Source: Muscardinus avellanarius (lineage: Eukaryota; Chordata; Mammalia; Rodentia; Gliridae). From it: a DNA stretch of 64,000 nt. The translations under genes were made by a program, and so were the position numbers. Location: positions 75,920,135 through 75,984,134 of the forward strand of contig OY726569.1 in NCBI GenBank assembly GCA_963383645.1. The letters are read 5' to 3'. The notes below the pieces were generated by a model that was not told the DNA's origin, did not search any database, and worked only from the letters and a program-made list of their open reading frames with translations. Of the stretch, positions 32,114-41,344 are shown piece by piece. Positions within the stretch are counted from its first letter, which is position 1, and each line of letters opens with the position of its first letter.

Positions 32114-32429
32114 GAGTTTGCATTATAAGCTAGCATTATTTTTTAGTTACTGAATTTGGTTCTTTGTTGACAAGTGTAACTGGATGATTTTGTGGCTTTC
32201 TGATACCTTAGTGAGTGCTGGCCAGATTGCTTTTCCTTGGTATCCTTGTCTCTGTGAATGGACTTTTGGTATGACGACCTCACTTCCCATATGCCTAGTG
32301 CCTTCTTTTGGAATCCACAATATCTATTGTGATACTATAATAAATAATTGCAGATAGATATTTTAGTGATAGGGCAGCACTATTTGAATTATTTTATCTC
32401 TTTTTGTTGTTAATTTTTGAGATTCTTTT
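32114..32429. other. Unassigned DNA upstream of the L1 target site
   Basis: Ends GATTCTTTT immediately before the A6 of the TSD. Otherwise nothing recognised. Confidence 0.45.
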
Positions 32430-32445
32430 AAAAAAGTAATTGATA

Positions 32446-32757
32446 GTTTGAAGTCTGGGATTGTAATGCCTCCTGCATGTTTCTTATTGTTGAGAATTGC
32501 TTTGGCTATTCTAGGTCTTTTCTTTCTCCATATGAAGTTCATGATTGATTTTTCTAGGTCTCTGAAGAATGTCGCTGGTATTTTAATGGGAATTGCATTG
32601 AACCTATAGATCAGTTTTGGTAGAATGGCCATTTTGATGATATTTATTCTGCCTATCCATGAGCACAGGAGATCTGTCCATCTTCCAAGGTCTTCTTCAA
32701 TTTCTTTCTTTAATGTTTTATAGTTTTTGTTGTAGAGGTCTTTTACATCTTGGGTTA
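32446..32757 (-). pseudogene. L1 ORF2p internal fragment (inverted arm)
   Basis: About 103 open codons with the L1 motifs [37 protein letters not shown] and [16 protein letters not shown], ending GGITIPDFK. This is the part just after the reverse transcriptase core. The reading frame then runs into the TSD and host DNA. The inverted piece has no start of its own and cannot make a working protein. Confidence 0.95.
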
Positions 32758-33891
32758 TACTATAGAGCAATAGTAGTAAAAACAGCATGGTACTGGCACA
32801 AAAATAGATATACTGACCAGTGGATTAGAATAGAAGATACAGAAACAAACCCACACATCTTTAGTCAATTAATCTTTGACAAAGGGGCCAAACACATACG
32901 CTGGAGAAAAGACAGCCTTTTCAACAAGTGGTGCTGGGAGAACTGGCTAACCATTTGTAAAAAGATGAATCTAAACCCCTATATCTCACCAAACACAGGA
33001 ATCAACTCAAGATGGATCAAAGACTTAGAAATTAGACCTGAGACTGTGAAGTTAGTAGAGGAGAGCATAGGTTCAACACTACAACATATTGGCACAGGCA
33101 GTAACTTTCTCAACCAAACCTCCAAAGCTCAGGAAATTAAAGCAAGAATAAGCAAGTGGGATAACATCAAACTAAAAAGTTTCTTCTCATCAAAGGAAAC
33201 TATCATTAACCTAAAGAGGAAGCCTACAGAATGGGAAAGGATCTTTACCAGCCACCATTCTGATAGGGGGCTAATATCCAGAATATACAAAGAGCTCAAA
33301 AGACTCTATACTAGCAAAACAAACAACCCAATCAAGAAATGGGCAAAAGAACTAAATAGACACTTCACAAAAGAAGAGATACAAAGGGCCAATAGATACA
33401 TGAAAAGATGTTCTTCATCACTGGTCATCAGGGAGATGCAAATCAAAACTACACTGAGATTCCATCTAACCCCAGTCAGAGTGGCAAGCATAAAGAAATC
33501 AAACAACAACAAATGCTGGCGAGGATGTGGGGAAAGAGGAACTCTTTTACACTGTTGGTGGGAATGCAAACTAGTTCAACCACTATGGAGATCTGTGTGG
33601 AGATTCCTAAGAAAGGTGGGAATAGATCCACCATATGATCCAGCTATACCACTCCTGGGTATCTTTCCAAAGGGGTTGAATTCAGAGAAATACAGCAACA
33701 TATGCATACCTATGTTCATAGCAGCACAATTTGTAATAGCCAAAATATGGAACCAACCCAGATCACCATCAACAGATGAATGGGTAGCAAAACTGTGGGA
33801 AATACACACAATGGAATTCTATTCAGCCATAAAGAAGAACAAAATTATATCATTTGCAAGAAGATGGAAAGCCCTAGAGAACATTAAGTGA
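32755..33891 (+). pseudogene. L1 ORF2p C-terminal fragment (direct arm), frameshifted near the end
   Basis: 377 uninterrupted codons starting [18 protein letters not shown]. The cysteine motif [18 protein letters not shown] (C-x3-C-x7-H-x4-C) is encoded at 33514-33567, followed by [15 protein letters not shown] and PAIPLLGIFPKG. It stops as ENIK at 33891. The L1 3' end at 44868 has 5 extra bases at the matching place and continues as MLSE before its own stop, so this copy carries a small deletion that trims the C terminus. The ATG at 32659 lies in inverted-arm sequence and is not a real start. The long open frame means the insertion is young. Confidence 0.95.
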
Positions 33892-34223
33892 GATCAGTCA
33901 AGCACAGAAAGAGAAGATACATATGTTTCCTCTAATATGCCCAAACTAGGAAACACAAAGGATACCAGTGAGACTCCAGATATTAGAGGGGAAATACTAG
34001 CTAAGTTTGAATGGAAAGATAGGAGAGGAGGAAGGCTGATCTTGATTAATGAGGGTCTACACCTGAACATGTGTAAAATTATGAATAAAACATGGTTAAC
34101 CTAGACAACCATTGGTGGGAGGGGGGAAGGGAAAACGGGGGCACGGGGGAGAGGGCACCAAATATAGTTTAAATGTATACTATTTATGTTCAATAAAAAA
34201 TTTAAAAAAAAGTAATTGATAGT

Positions 34224-35429
34224 ATACAGCACTTAGAAGACTGTCTTTAATTCCTTAAGTGTGCTTAAATGTTAGAACATTTCTATAGTAAGAGGAAGCC
34301 TAGCCAAGATAACAATGTTTTTTTTCCAATTAAAGTTTAAGATTTTAATCAAAGATTCCTTAGCTACAGTTATATTATCAAGCTAGGTCAGTGTCAGAGC
34401 TGAATGTTCTTGTTAACTGCTCCTCAGTGGCTTTCACTAGGGAGGGGGGCCGCCAAAAAGTAAGGACCCATGTAGTTTAGTATTGACACTGGTGTTGTAT
34501 AATCAAGTGCTGGGATGGATCTGGCCAGAAAGCAGAAACCAGTAGCCAGATAAAAGAGACTTTAGAGTCCAGAGTAGCAATGAGATTGCTATGGAAGCTT
34601 TGCAGCACCTTTTGTTAATGTGTAACAGAAACACAGCAGTAGGCTCAACAGATTTATCCTAGAACTTATTCACAGAGTTCAGAGAGAAGGAGGGGGGTGT
34701 ATTTGCGCAGCAGAAGTCCAAAGGTGACTGGGTTTTGGCAGTTCTTGTCACTTGAAGAACACTGCTTCACTCATCCTGTATGTTAGGATTTAGGAGCATC
34801 TGAGCTGTGAAAAGTCATTCTCTGGGTTTCTCCCTGGGTGAGGAATTTTATTAGTAAAAATGACTTGAAATTTGTTACAGCCATTTTAAGACTTTAGTCT
34901 GTTTGTAAAGGGATGATGTTTTAATTTGTTGATTAGCATATATTTGAGTGACCTTGTGAAAAAGGTGCCCAGTCAGTTCTCTGGGGAAGTGCAAGGTGTC
35001 CTTAAAGCTCTTTAGGAGCTGAGGCCTGGTGGGGAAAATCCAGCAGGGGCATAATAATAGAGAGATGAGTGTGCCCCAGAGGGTGGAATGCCCCCAGCAC
35101 TTAGAGGAGGGAGAAGAGAGACTCATTCCCAGGATGAAAGGGCGCTGAGGTCTCTGTGGGCTAGGGATGTCTAGGAGTGTCTTGTTGGGTGGGATTTGGA
35201 TTTAGAGTTCTTTAGTGACACATGGCCTTGTGTTGGATAAGAGCTCCACACGTGCTTCTGTGTTTAGCAAATTTTTATTATTAGTAATGGTAATAAAACT
35301 AGTGTTCACCAAATGTTTAACCTTTGCTAATTAGTAAGTGTCTCTTTCTGTTGCTTTTTTCAAGTGGCACAGCCTGGAATGGGTTCATTTATGTAGAGCC
35401 ACCCAAACCTGAATAAGGGAAGAAGTTAT
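34224..35429. other. 1.2-kb block of unassigned DNA
   Basis: No exon or repeat recognised. Short frames have no domain. Confidence 0.45.
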
Positions 35430-35560
35430 TTTTTTGTACTGGGCACGAACCCAGGGGCATTCTACCTCCAAACACGCACACCTCTCCTGCAGCCTTGCTC
35501 TCCTCACTTGGCCTCCCCAAGTCCTGTGATTAGAGGAGTGCACCACTGTGTCTGGCCTGG
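35430..35560 (-). mobile_element. B1-ID SINE type 1, shortened
   Basis: TTTGTACTGGGCACGAACCC, CATTCTACCTCCAAACACG, then directly to CAGCCTTGCTCTCC and a B1 end GTGCACCACTGTGTCTGGCC. The linker and about half of the B1 half are missing. Confidence 0.82.
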
Positions 35561-35570
35561 AAGACTTTTA

Positions 35571-35765
35571 TTTATTTATTTTTTTAACCTCTGTGGTACT
35601 GGGGATTGAACCCAGAGCCATTTACCTCTGAGCTGCATTACCAGCCGTTTTTATTTTTTGTTTTGAAACGGGGTCTTGCTAGGTTGCTGAAGCTGGTCTG
35701 GAATCTGATCTTCCTGTCTCAGCGTTCCCAGTACTAGGATTATAGATATGTGCTGTCAGGCCCAG
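35571..35765 (-). mobile_element. B1-ID SINE type 1
   Basis: GTGGTACTGGGGATTGAACC, CATTTACCTCTGAGCTGC, TTTTGTTTTGAAACGGGG and the antisense B1 half ending GTGCTGTCAGGCCC. Confidence 0.9.
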
Positions 35766-37684
35766 AGGAGGATATATTTTAAAGTGGCTCTGTTTCATTT
35801 CTCTTAATATAACATGCTTCTCTGCCTTTGCAATACCTTCCTACTTAACCTGGTGCAGATTTATTCATCTTTCATCTCTTTGCTTGTCTATCACATTTTC
35901 TGTGGGGCCTTTTGGAGTCACCCAGGAAGAGGCTCATGTGGGTTCCCATAGCCCTTGGCCACTGAGCATTCCATACAGTGTTTATTTGGTGGTAAGGTCA
36001 GTCTTAACTTGTTGGTTTCCCTGCTCAGACGGTGGATCACTGCAGGCTGTGTGTCCTTTCGTATTCCTGGTGTGGGCCACATTCTGGTGCTGGGTGCAGA
36101 TCTGACCCATGGCACCTGATGGGAAGGAGGTGAGGACTTTTTAGGCTTCGTGCTGACTTGCTCCTCTGTTCTAGTGAAGCTGCAGGTGTTTGCAACACCT
36201 AGAGAGGACATTGTTGATGCAATCATGCTCTGGCTGACTGGGTTCCTGTGAGAGTGAGTGAGGGAGATTGTTCTGGCTTTTTGTGCAGCCCGGGCTTGGG
36301 GTTGGCCGTAGGGAGGCATCTCATTTGAGTTGGAAGAAGGAATGGACACACCCAGATGCAGGGGCAGCAGGAGCCCTGGACAGAGATGAGGTCCAACATG
36401 AAATTATACCATTCCTCCTGAAACTTGAGCTGCTGGGCTTTCCTGCTACACTCAGTAGGGCATTTTCTGGCATAGAAAAATCTCTTCACAGTCTTGATTT
36501 CTTTGCAGTCAGCCAGAAAGATGTATGTATGGGTCAACAAAACATTTACCATGCTGTGGTTTGAATTTAAGGTAAGCCCCTCACACTTGGAATTTGAAAT
36601 TCAAATGCTCAGGATGCCTTTTTGGTGGTAAGCTGCTGTTGAAAAATAGGCCCATTTGGTCTGAATTATACTTCCTTCCAGAAATTCTTTAAAATCTTGG
36701 AACCACAAGTAACCTCGCATTTAACTGGCATGTCTTTTGTAGTCAGCCTGGCTCTAGTTTCCCTTGACTGCCAGGAGCGACTTTTAGCCTCGCTGCAAAT
36801 GGACCTGGTGTTGTTTAATCCAGCTTCTCGCTCTTTATCTGGAAGTGCTTTGTCCGTGATGTGGGAAATTAAGGTGTTGAGGAGAGGCCGGGCTCATCAG
36901 ACTGGGGAGAGGAGAGGAGAGCCAAAAAGGACTGTCAGGATGAAGGAGAACGTTGGCGTATAGGAGAAGGTCTTTGTTAAGAACCATCTTTCAGTAATTG
37001 GAAATGTTTTCAAGTGCCTTTGAGGCACAGCTCTAAGTACTAAAAACTGATGCCTCGAAACCATTAACGTTCCAAATTAAAGCCTCTCTTCCTTAGAATT
37101 TCAGATATAAACGGGTCCTGTTCTCAGAAGGTCCAGCAGGGAAGAGAGAGTCTTCCGTAATGTGGTCAGGGGCAGACCTCACAGTTCTGATCCCCATGAT
37201 TCCAGGGCCCATAGGCCCTCCATCTGGTGGTGTGGAGGGAGGAAGAGAAGGCATGGCTTGTATCTGAGATTCCTCTATATACACAATGGCTGGGTTTTAA
37301 TTTTTCATTTCTACTGATTAGTGAGGATTTTATGCTCTGGATGGAGACACAGAAGCATCATGAGGGTTGGAAGTCAGTCTTAAGTCCCCAGGGTCTAGAA
37401 TAACACTCTCCATTAGAAAGAGAATGCAAGCCTCTCTGGTTTTTTTTCTTTTTTCTTTTTCCAGTGTGACATTAAGAGAAAGTAAAAAGAAAATTAAAAT
37501 ACGAATTTTAAAACATATTTAACCCAATATATCCAACATATTATCATCTCTACCTGTAATCTATATAAAATTATATAGCTATTACACATTCTTTTGCTCA
37601 CATTAAGTCTTCAAAATCTAGTGTATATTCTTGTAGCGCATCCTAGTTTGAATTGGTGCCATTCTTAGTAGTTAAGAACTTATC
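35766..37684. other. 1.9-kb block of unassigned DNA
   Basis: No interspersed repeat recognised. Minus-strand frames of 143 codons (35918-36349) and 109 codons (36223-36552) overlap but match no family that I recognise, so they are not called as genes. Confidence 0.45.
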
Positions 37685-37865
37685 AAGCTGGGCATGGTGG
37701 TGCACCCCTGAAATCACAGTACTTGGGAGGCTGAGACGGGGGATCACAGGTTTGAGGCCAGCCTCAGCCATGCAGTGAGACTCTCATCAGCCTAGTGAGA
37801 CCATGTTTCAAAACAAAAAATAATAAGGACTGAGGTAGAATGCTCCTCAATTCAATCCTTGTTAT
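37685..37865 (+). mobile_element. B1-ID SINE type 1, shortened ID half
   Basis: GCTGGGCATGGTGGTGCACC, linker TTTCAAAACAAAAAATAATA, then the short ID piece ACTGAGGTAGAATGCTCCTC with TTCAATCCTTG. Confidence 0.88.
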
Positions 37866-38455
37866 ATATATTAACAAAAGATCCATGGTAGAAGCACAGT
37901 AAGTATCTGTTCAATGAAGGAAGAAAGAAAAGAGGAAGGAGAAGAAAGGGAGAAAAGAAGAAAATAGTAAAACTTTAAAAATGGATAAACAAATGAACAC
38001 TTTGTTTTAAGGTGTCCTGACAGTTCCTTACTAGGAACAGTGACTGAATAATGTTTTGTTTCATGAGGCATTAGGATGGTTGGTTTTTATTATGATTAAC
38101 ATTTAAATAAAAACTTTAAATAATACTTTTGGTATGACTCAATTTGTTATGGCTAAAAGTCTACAGATGAATCAAAATTAATTCCTAGAGTATCAGTATG
38201 ATGTGAAAACATTGCATTTTAGCATATGTTTGGATGGAAACCAAGGCATATTGCTCCACAGAGCAAGGTGTGTTAATTAAGTCATGGTACTTAGCACATA
38301 CTTGATTCAAGGTGTTCAAATATTTGGCTATATTTGAACAAACATTATAACATATTTTGTTCGCTTTACTCATTTTGGGATAATGCACCACAAATTTGAA
38401 AAAAATGCAAAAGTTATGCAATTAAAACACATATTCAGGTCGTTGTCATAATAGA
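37866..38455. other. Unassigned AT-rich DNA
   Basis: Nothing recognised apart from a GAAGGA/GAAA-rich stretch at 37915-37970. Confidence 0.45.
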
Positions 38456-39362
38456 ATCTACTGCCTAGATTTTTTTTTTTTTGGGTAATTGTTATGGTGA
38501 AATATGTTATGGCGTGGGAATATGGTTGTGGGGAAACGGTCCCTGGGACCCCTGTTAGGGTCCCAGACACAATTTCCCTCAAACCACAACAAAACCCAAT
38601 AAACAGAAAAACAGAAAAAACTGCGGGTTCTTGTCCTGAGCTAAGGATAAGTATTCATAGCTTGAACACTTGCTGAAGATTTAAAGAAGTTTATTAAAAA
38701 GATAGAAATACAGAAGATAGTTACAGCTCCATGCCAGGATGGCATGGGGGAGGGTGGTCCAAGCCAATTCACCCCTCCCCCCCAAGATACAGCACATGGA
38801 CCCGACTTTTTATACCCATGACCTCCATCTTGTTTATGTAATTCTGACGTTGTGAATGTCCCTGTAAGGTACCTCCCCCCAGCAAGGTGTGGCAAGGTGT
38901 CTCCTTTCATGAAGGTCCATCCCTCCTGCCATCTTAACAGCTTATCTAATCATATAGATCTGTTTTTAGACAGAGACAGGCCTAGGTCTCCTCTCCTATT
39001 GACTTGTTAATTACTTTTAGGTAGGTTAATTTACATTGGAATAGTTGCCTGCTTTTAGGCAGAAACCAAGTCCTTGCACAGATTTGCCCCTCACCCAATT
39101 TTTTTGGAATATATTAATAATCATAGCTTTCTCAAATCTTCCTAGGCCATTCCCAATACTGGTACAGTAATGGGGTAATGGGGATTAAATTCAGAGATAT
39201 TTTACCTCTGAGCTACATTCCCAGCCCTGCTTAAAAAATTTTTTTTGGAAACAGAGTCTTGCTAAGTTGCTGAGGCTGGCCTTGAACTTTTGATCCTCCT
39301 CTCAGCCTAAGCACTGAGATTACTGGCAATGTGCCACCACACCCATCTACTGCCTAGATTTT
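38456..39362 (-). mobile_element. B1-ID SINE type 1 split by an LTR-like insertion, 17-bp TSD
   Basis: ATCTACTGCCTAGATTT is at 38456-38472 and 39345-39361. Inside, the antisense SINE begins with its T run at 38473-38482, is interrupted from 38490, and resumes at 39174 with GGTAATGGGGATTAAATTC, TTTTACCTCTGAGCTAC, TTTGGAAACAGAGTC and the antisense B1 half. The shared TSD shows that this is one SINE and that the LTR-like element entered later. Confidence 0.92.
38490..39173 (-). mobile_element. Solo LTR-like element, copy 1 (nested in SINE)
   Basis: Homologous over its length to the reverse complement of 40674-41344. Antisense landmarks: the poly(A) signal as TTTATT near 38690, the TATA region as TTTTTATACCC near 38810, and CCCTGTAAGGTACCTCCC near 38860. 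TG at 38490 and CA at 39166 are flanked by GTAAT (38485-38489, 39167-39171). An alternative reading is a 6-bp GGTAAT repeat (38484-38489, 39174-39179). No internal retroviral genes are present. It lacks the inverted terminal arm that copy 2 has at its 5' end. Confidence 0.8.
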
Positions 39363-39559
39363 AATTGATCCAAGGTATAAACAAAAAAGTTAATTCCAAT
39401 TTATCTTGCATATTTGGGAGAATATTCACAAGGAATTATGTATAAAACCATATGAATCTCATTATCCACTGAGTACACTAGGGATCGAGAGTGGCTCCTA
39501 TACATACTTTAGCTTCTCTTTTTATGGCTTGGGGAATGCTATAAATTTACAAAAATATA
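39363..39559. other. Unassigned spacer
   Basis: Nothing recognised. Confidence 0.4.
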
Positions 39560-39791
39560 GCTTTAAATTAATTTTTTTTTTTTTTTTTTTGGTGGTACTG
39601 GGGTTCCTGGAAGCCCTTCTACCTCCGGGCTACACTCCCAGACCTATTTTTTTACATTTTCATTTTGGAAACAGGGTCTCCTAAACCAGCGCGCGCGGCT
39701 GGCTCTGAACCTGCGCGATCCTCCTGTCTCTGCCTCCCAAGCGCGGGGATTACAAGCGTGCGCCACCACGCCCGGCGCTTTAAATTAATTT
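39560..39791 (-). mobile_element. B1-ID SINE type 3 with perfect 15-bp TSD
   Basis: GCTTTAAATTAATTT is at 39560-39574 and 39777-39791. The body has a T20 run, GGTGGTACTGGGGTTCCTGG, CTTCTACCTCCGGGC, AGCGCGCGCGGCTGGCTCTG and CGTGCGCCACCACGCCCGGC. Most CpGs are retained, pointing to a young copy. Confidence 0.96.
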
Positions 39792-40151
39792 AAATCTACC
39801 ATTTTGGTGCCAAATTCCAGATTCGAGGCATTTTGGTGGCTTGTAAAGTCATAACTTGTTTTCTAATAGAATCACTTCGAATCTACATGGATGGGGGTGG
39901 GAGTGGGGGTGGGTGCCTGTGATTTTTCCCTTCAGAAAGCAGTAGAAGGTTGACTATTTTTAGTTACATGATGACAGTCTGGAAGTTAGTGACAGTGCTA
40001 CTTAGCCCAGGGTGAACATCAGAGTCACCCACAAAGCCTTAGGACATTAAAGCTGCTCAAACCCATTTGTTTTAAATTACAGTCTCAGAGCGCTACCTAC
40101 ATTTAAGCTAGTATTCAGATTTGTTGAGCGCTCTCTGACTTCTGGACTCTA

Positions 40152-40153
<2 letters not shown>
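39792..40153. other. Unassigned DNA with a G-quadruplex motif
   Basis: 39893-39913 has four G runs of 3-5 separated by 1-3 bases (GGGGGTGGGAGTGGGGGTGG), a canonical quadruplex pattern on the plus strand. Otherwise nothing recognised. Confidence 0.6.

Positions 40154-40200
<47 letters not shown>
40154..40200. repeat. (GT)n microsatellite
   Basis: About 23 uninterrupted GT units, not attached to a recognisable SINE. Confidence 0.97.
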
Positions 40201-40203
<3 letters not shown>

Positions 40204-40403
40204 ATATATGCATTTAAAAAAATAATTTTACCTTTCTGTTTGTAGTGATTTCTGATGAATCTTTAAAGTATTCAGAAAGATTTGTTTGTTTCAGAGATAG
40301 GAAGACTTGGTAAGGGGTCCAAAGTGAGTGGCTCCTCTGCAGGAAATCCTGAGGGAACAGAAGAGGGGTAGGTAGGCAGGCCAAAGACTGGCCTGTGAGA
40401 GGA

Positions 40404-40508
40404 GTGTGGCATGCCAGGCCTGTGATCCCGGCTGCCAGGGAGACCGAAGCAGAAGGATCACAAGTTTCAAGTTGGGTTTAACTATCTGGAAACTGTGTTT
40501 CTTCTAAT
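40404..40508 (+). mobile_element. B1 left-half fragment
   Basis: GTGTGGCATGCCAGGCCTGT, GATCCCGGCTGCCAGGGAG and AGAAGGATCACAAGTTTCAA: diverged B1 half without an ID half. Confidence 0.6.
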
Positions 40509-40928
40509 TTATACTGTTTTGTACTCTGTTTACTAATTCAATATTATGTGCTGTTTTCCTCTCTGTGGTTTTTGCCAGTGGTTTTTGTTACAGATTGGAA
40601 GAATATGGTTTGAGGAAAATGTTCCCCGGGAACCCCTGCGAGGGTCCCGGACACACTTTTTTCCAACCCATAATATACCAGTATTGGGAATGGCCTAGGA
40701 AGATTTGGGAAAGTTCTGATTATTAATATATTTCAAAAGAAAATAATTGATATATTTCAAAATAGTTGTGTCAAAATGGCGGCAGACATGGGTAAAGAAA
40801 GGACTTGATTTCTGCCTAAAACAGGCAGCTATTCCAATGTAAATTAACCTAGCTCAAAGCAATTAACCAGTCAATAAGAGAGGAGAATGAGGCCTGTGTC
40901 TATCCTGAGACAACACCACATCTTGCTA

Positions 40929-40993
40929 GGGGAGGTACCTTACAGGGTTAAGGAGAGGTACCTTTCAGGGTTAAGGGGAGGTACCTTACAGGG
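40929..40993 (+). repeat. Three 23-bp tandem repeats in the U3-like part
   Basis: Units of the form GGGGAGGTACCTTACAGGG plus TTAA, at 40929, 40952 and 40975 (the last incomplete). Copy 1 has only one such unit. Confidence 0.92.
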
Positions 40994-41038
40994 ACATTCA
41001 CTATGTCAGAGTCACACAAACAAGATGGAGGTCATGGG

Positions 41039-41045
41039 TATAAAA
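41039..41045 (+). promoter_or_regulatory. TATA box of LTR copy 2
   Basis: TATAAAA about 45 bp after the U3 tandem repeats and 104 bp before AATAAA. Position and order fit an LTR promoter; activity is not known. Confidence 0.6.
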
Positions 41046-41148
41046 GGCTGAGTCCACGTGTAACCCCTTTGGTGTACTCATTCGAGTCATCCCCTCATGC
41101 CATCTTGGCATGGGGCTGTATTTCTATTTTCTGTATTTCTATCTTTCT

Positions 41149-41154
41149 AATAAA
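41149..41154 (+). terminator. Poly(A) signal of LTR copy 2
   Basis: AATAAA followed within ~25 bp by TTCAGCAACAG. It is conserved in copy 1 as the antisense TTTATT. Confidence 0.6.
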
Positions 41155-41344
41155 CGTCTTTAAATCTTCAGCAACAGTCCAAGCTATGCATATTTATTCT
41201 TAGCTTAGGACAAGAATCCACGGTTTTTCTTCTGTTTGGGGTCGTTTTGGGTTTTTGTTATGGGTTGGGGGAAAGTGTGTCCGGGACCCTAGCAGGGGTT
41301 CCCAGGGAACGGTTTCCACCACCATATTCTCTCAATCCGCAACA

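Larger units (their letters stand above)
32430..34223 (+). mobile_element. Recent 5'-inverted (twin-primed) L1 with 18-bp TSD
   Basis: AAAAAAGTAATTGATAGT is perfect at 32430-32447 and 34206-34223. The target reads TTTT/AAAAAA on the plus strand, so the nicked strand has the L1 endonuclease preference TTTT/AA. 32448-~32756 is L1 ORF2 in minus orientation; ~32755-34205 is the adjoining ORF2 part plus 3' UTR in plus orientation. The inverted arm ends at PDFK and the direct arm starts LYYRAIV, which are neighbours in L1 ORF2, so no L1 sequence was lost at the internal junction. The short microhomology TTAT at the switch fits twin priming. The 3' UTR has a G-rich tract at 34116-34155, then AATAAA and a short A-rich end. 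Confidence 0.96.
40586..41344 (+). mobile_element. LTR-like element, copy 2, with ~88-bp inverted ends
   Basis: The body contains three 23-bp repeats (40929-40993), a TATA box TATAAAA (41039-41045) and poly(A) signal AATAAA (41149-41154) 105 bp downstream, as in a retroviral LTR (U3, short R, U5). Its ends are inverted copies: 40586-40673 starts TGTTACAGATTGG and includes GGTCCCGGACACAC; 41257-41344 is its reverse complement with few changes, ending CCGCAACA. No gag, pol or env is present. No clear TSD was found. The right way to classify it (LTR with unusual ends, or an LTR joined to an inverted LTR fragment) is open. Confidence 0.78.

Noticed and set aside
31907..32136. Cys/Val-rich open frames
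   Set aside because: Translation of the CA/CG tract on the minus strand.
32659..32754. N-terminal 32 residues of the 410-codon plus-strand frame
   Set aside because: They are the antisense of the inverted L1 arm read by chance into the direct arm; the real L1 part starts at about 32755.
35918..36552. Overlapping 143- and 109-codon minus frames as a possible gene
   Set aside because: Two frames overlap on the same strand, no domain or homology is recognised, and no splice sites or start context support either.
40586..41344. LTR-like copy 2 as a cut-and-paste DNA transposon because of its inverted ends
   Set aside because: It has a TATA box, a downstream poly(A) signal and U3-like repeats, no transposase trace, and no clear TA, TTAA or 8-bp duplication. 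The question of its ends is kept as a finding.
38490..41344. The two LTR-like copies as the 5' and 3' LTRs of one provirus
   Set aside because: They are in opposite orientation and the DNA between them holds a SINE, a microsatellite and unassigned sequence, with no retroviral genes.
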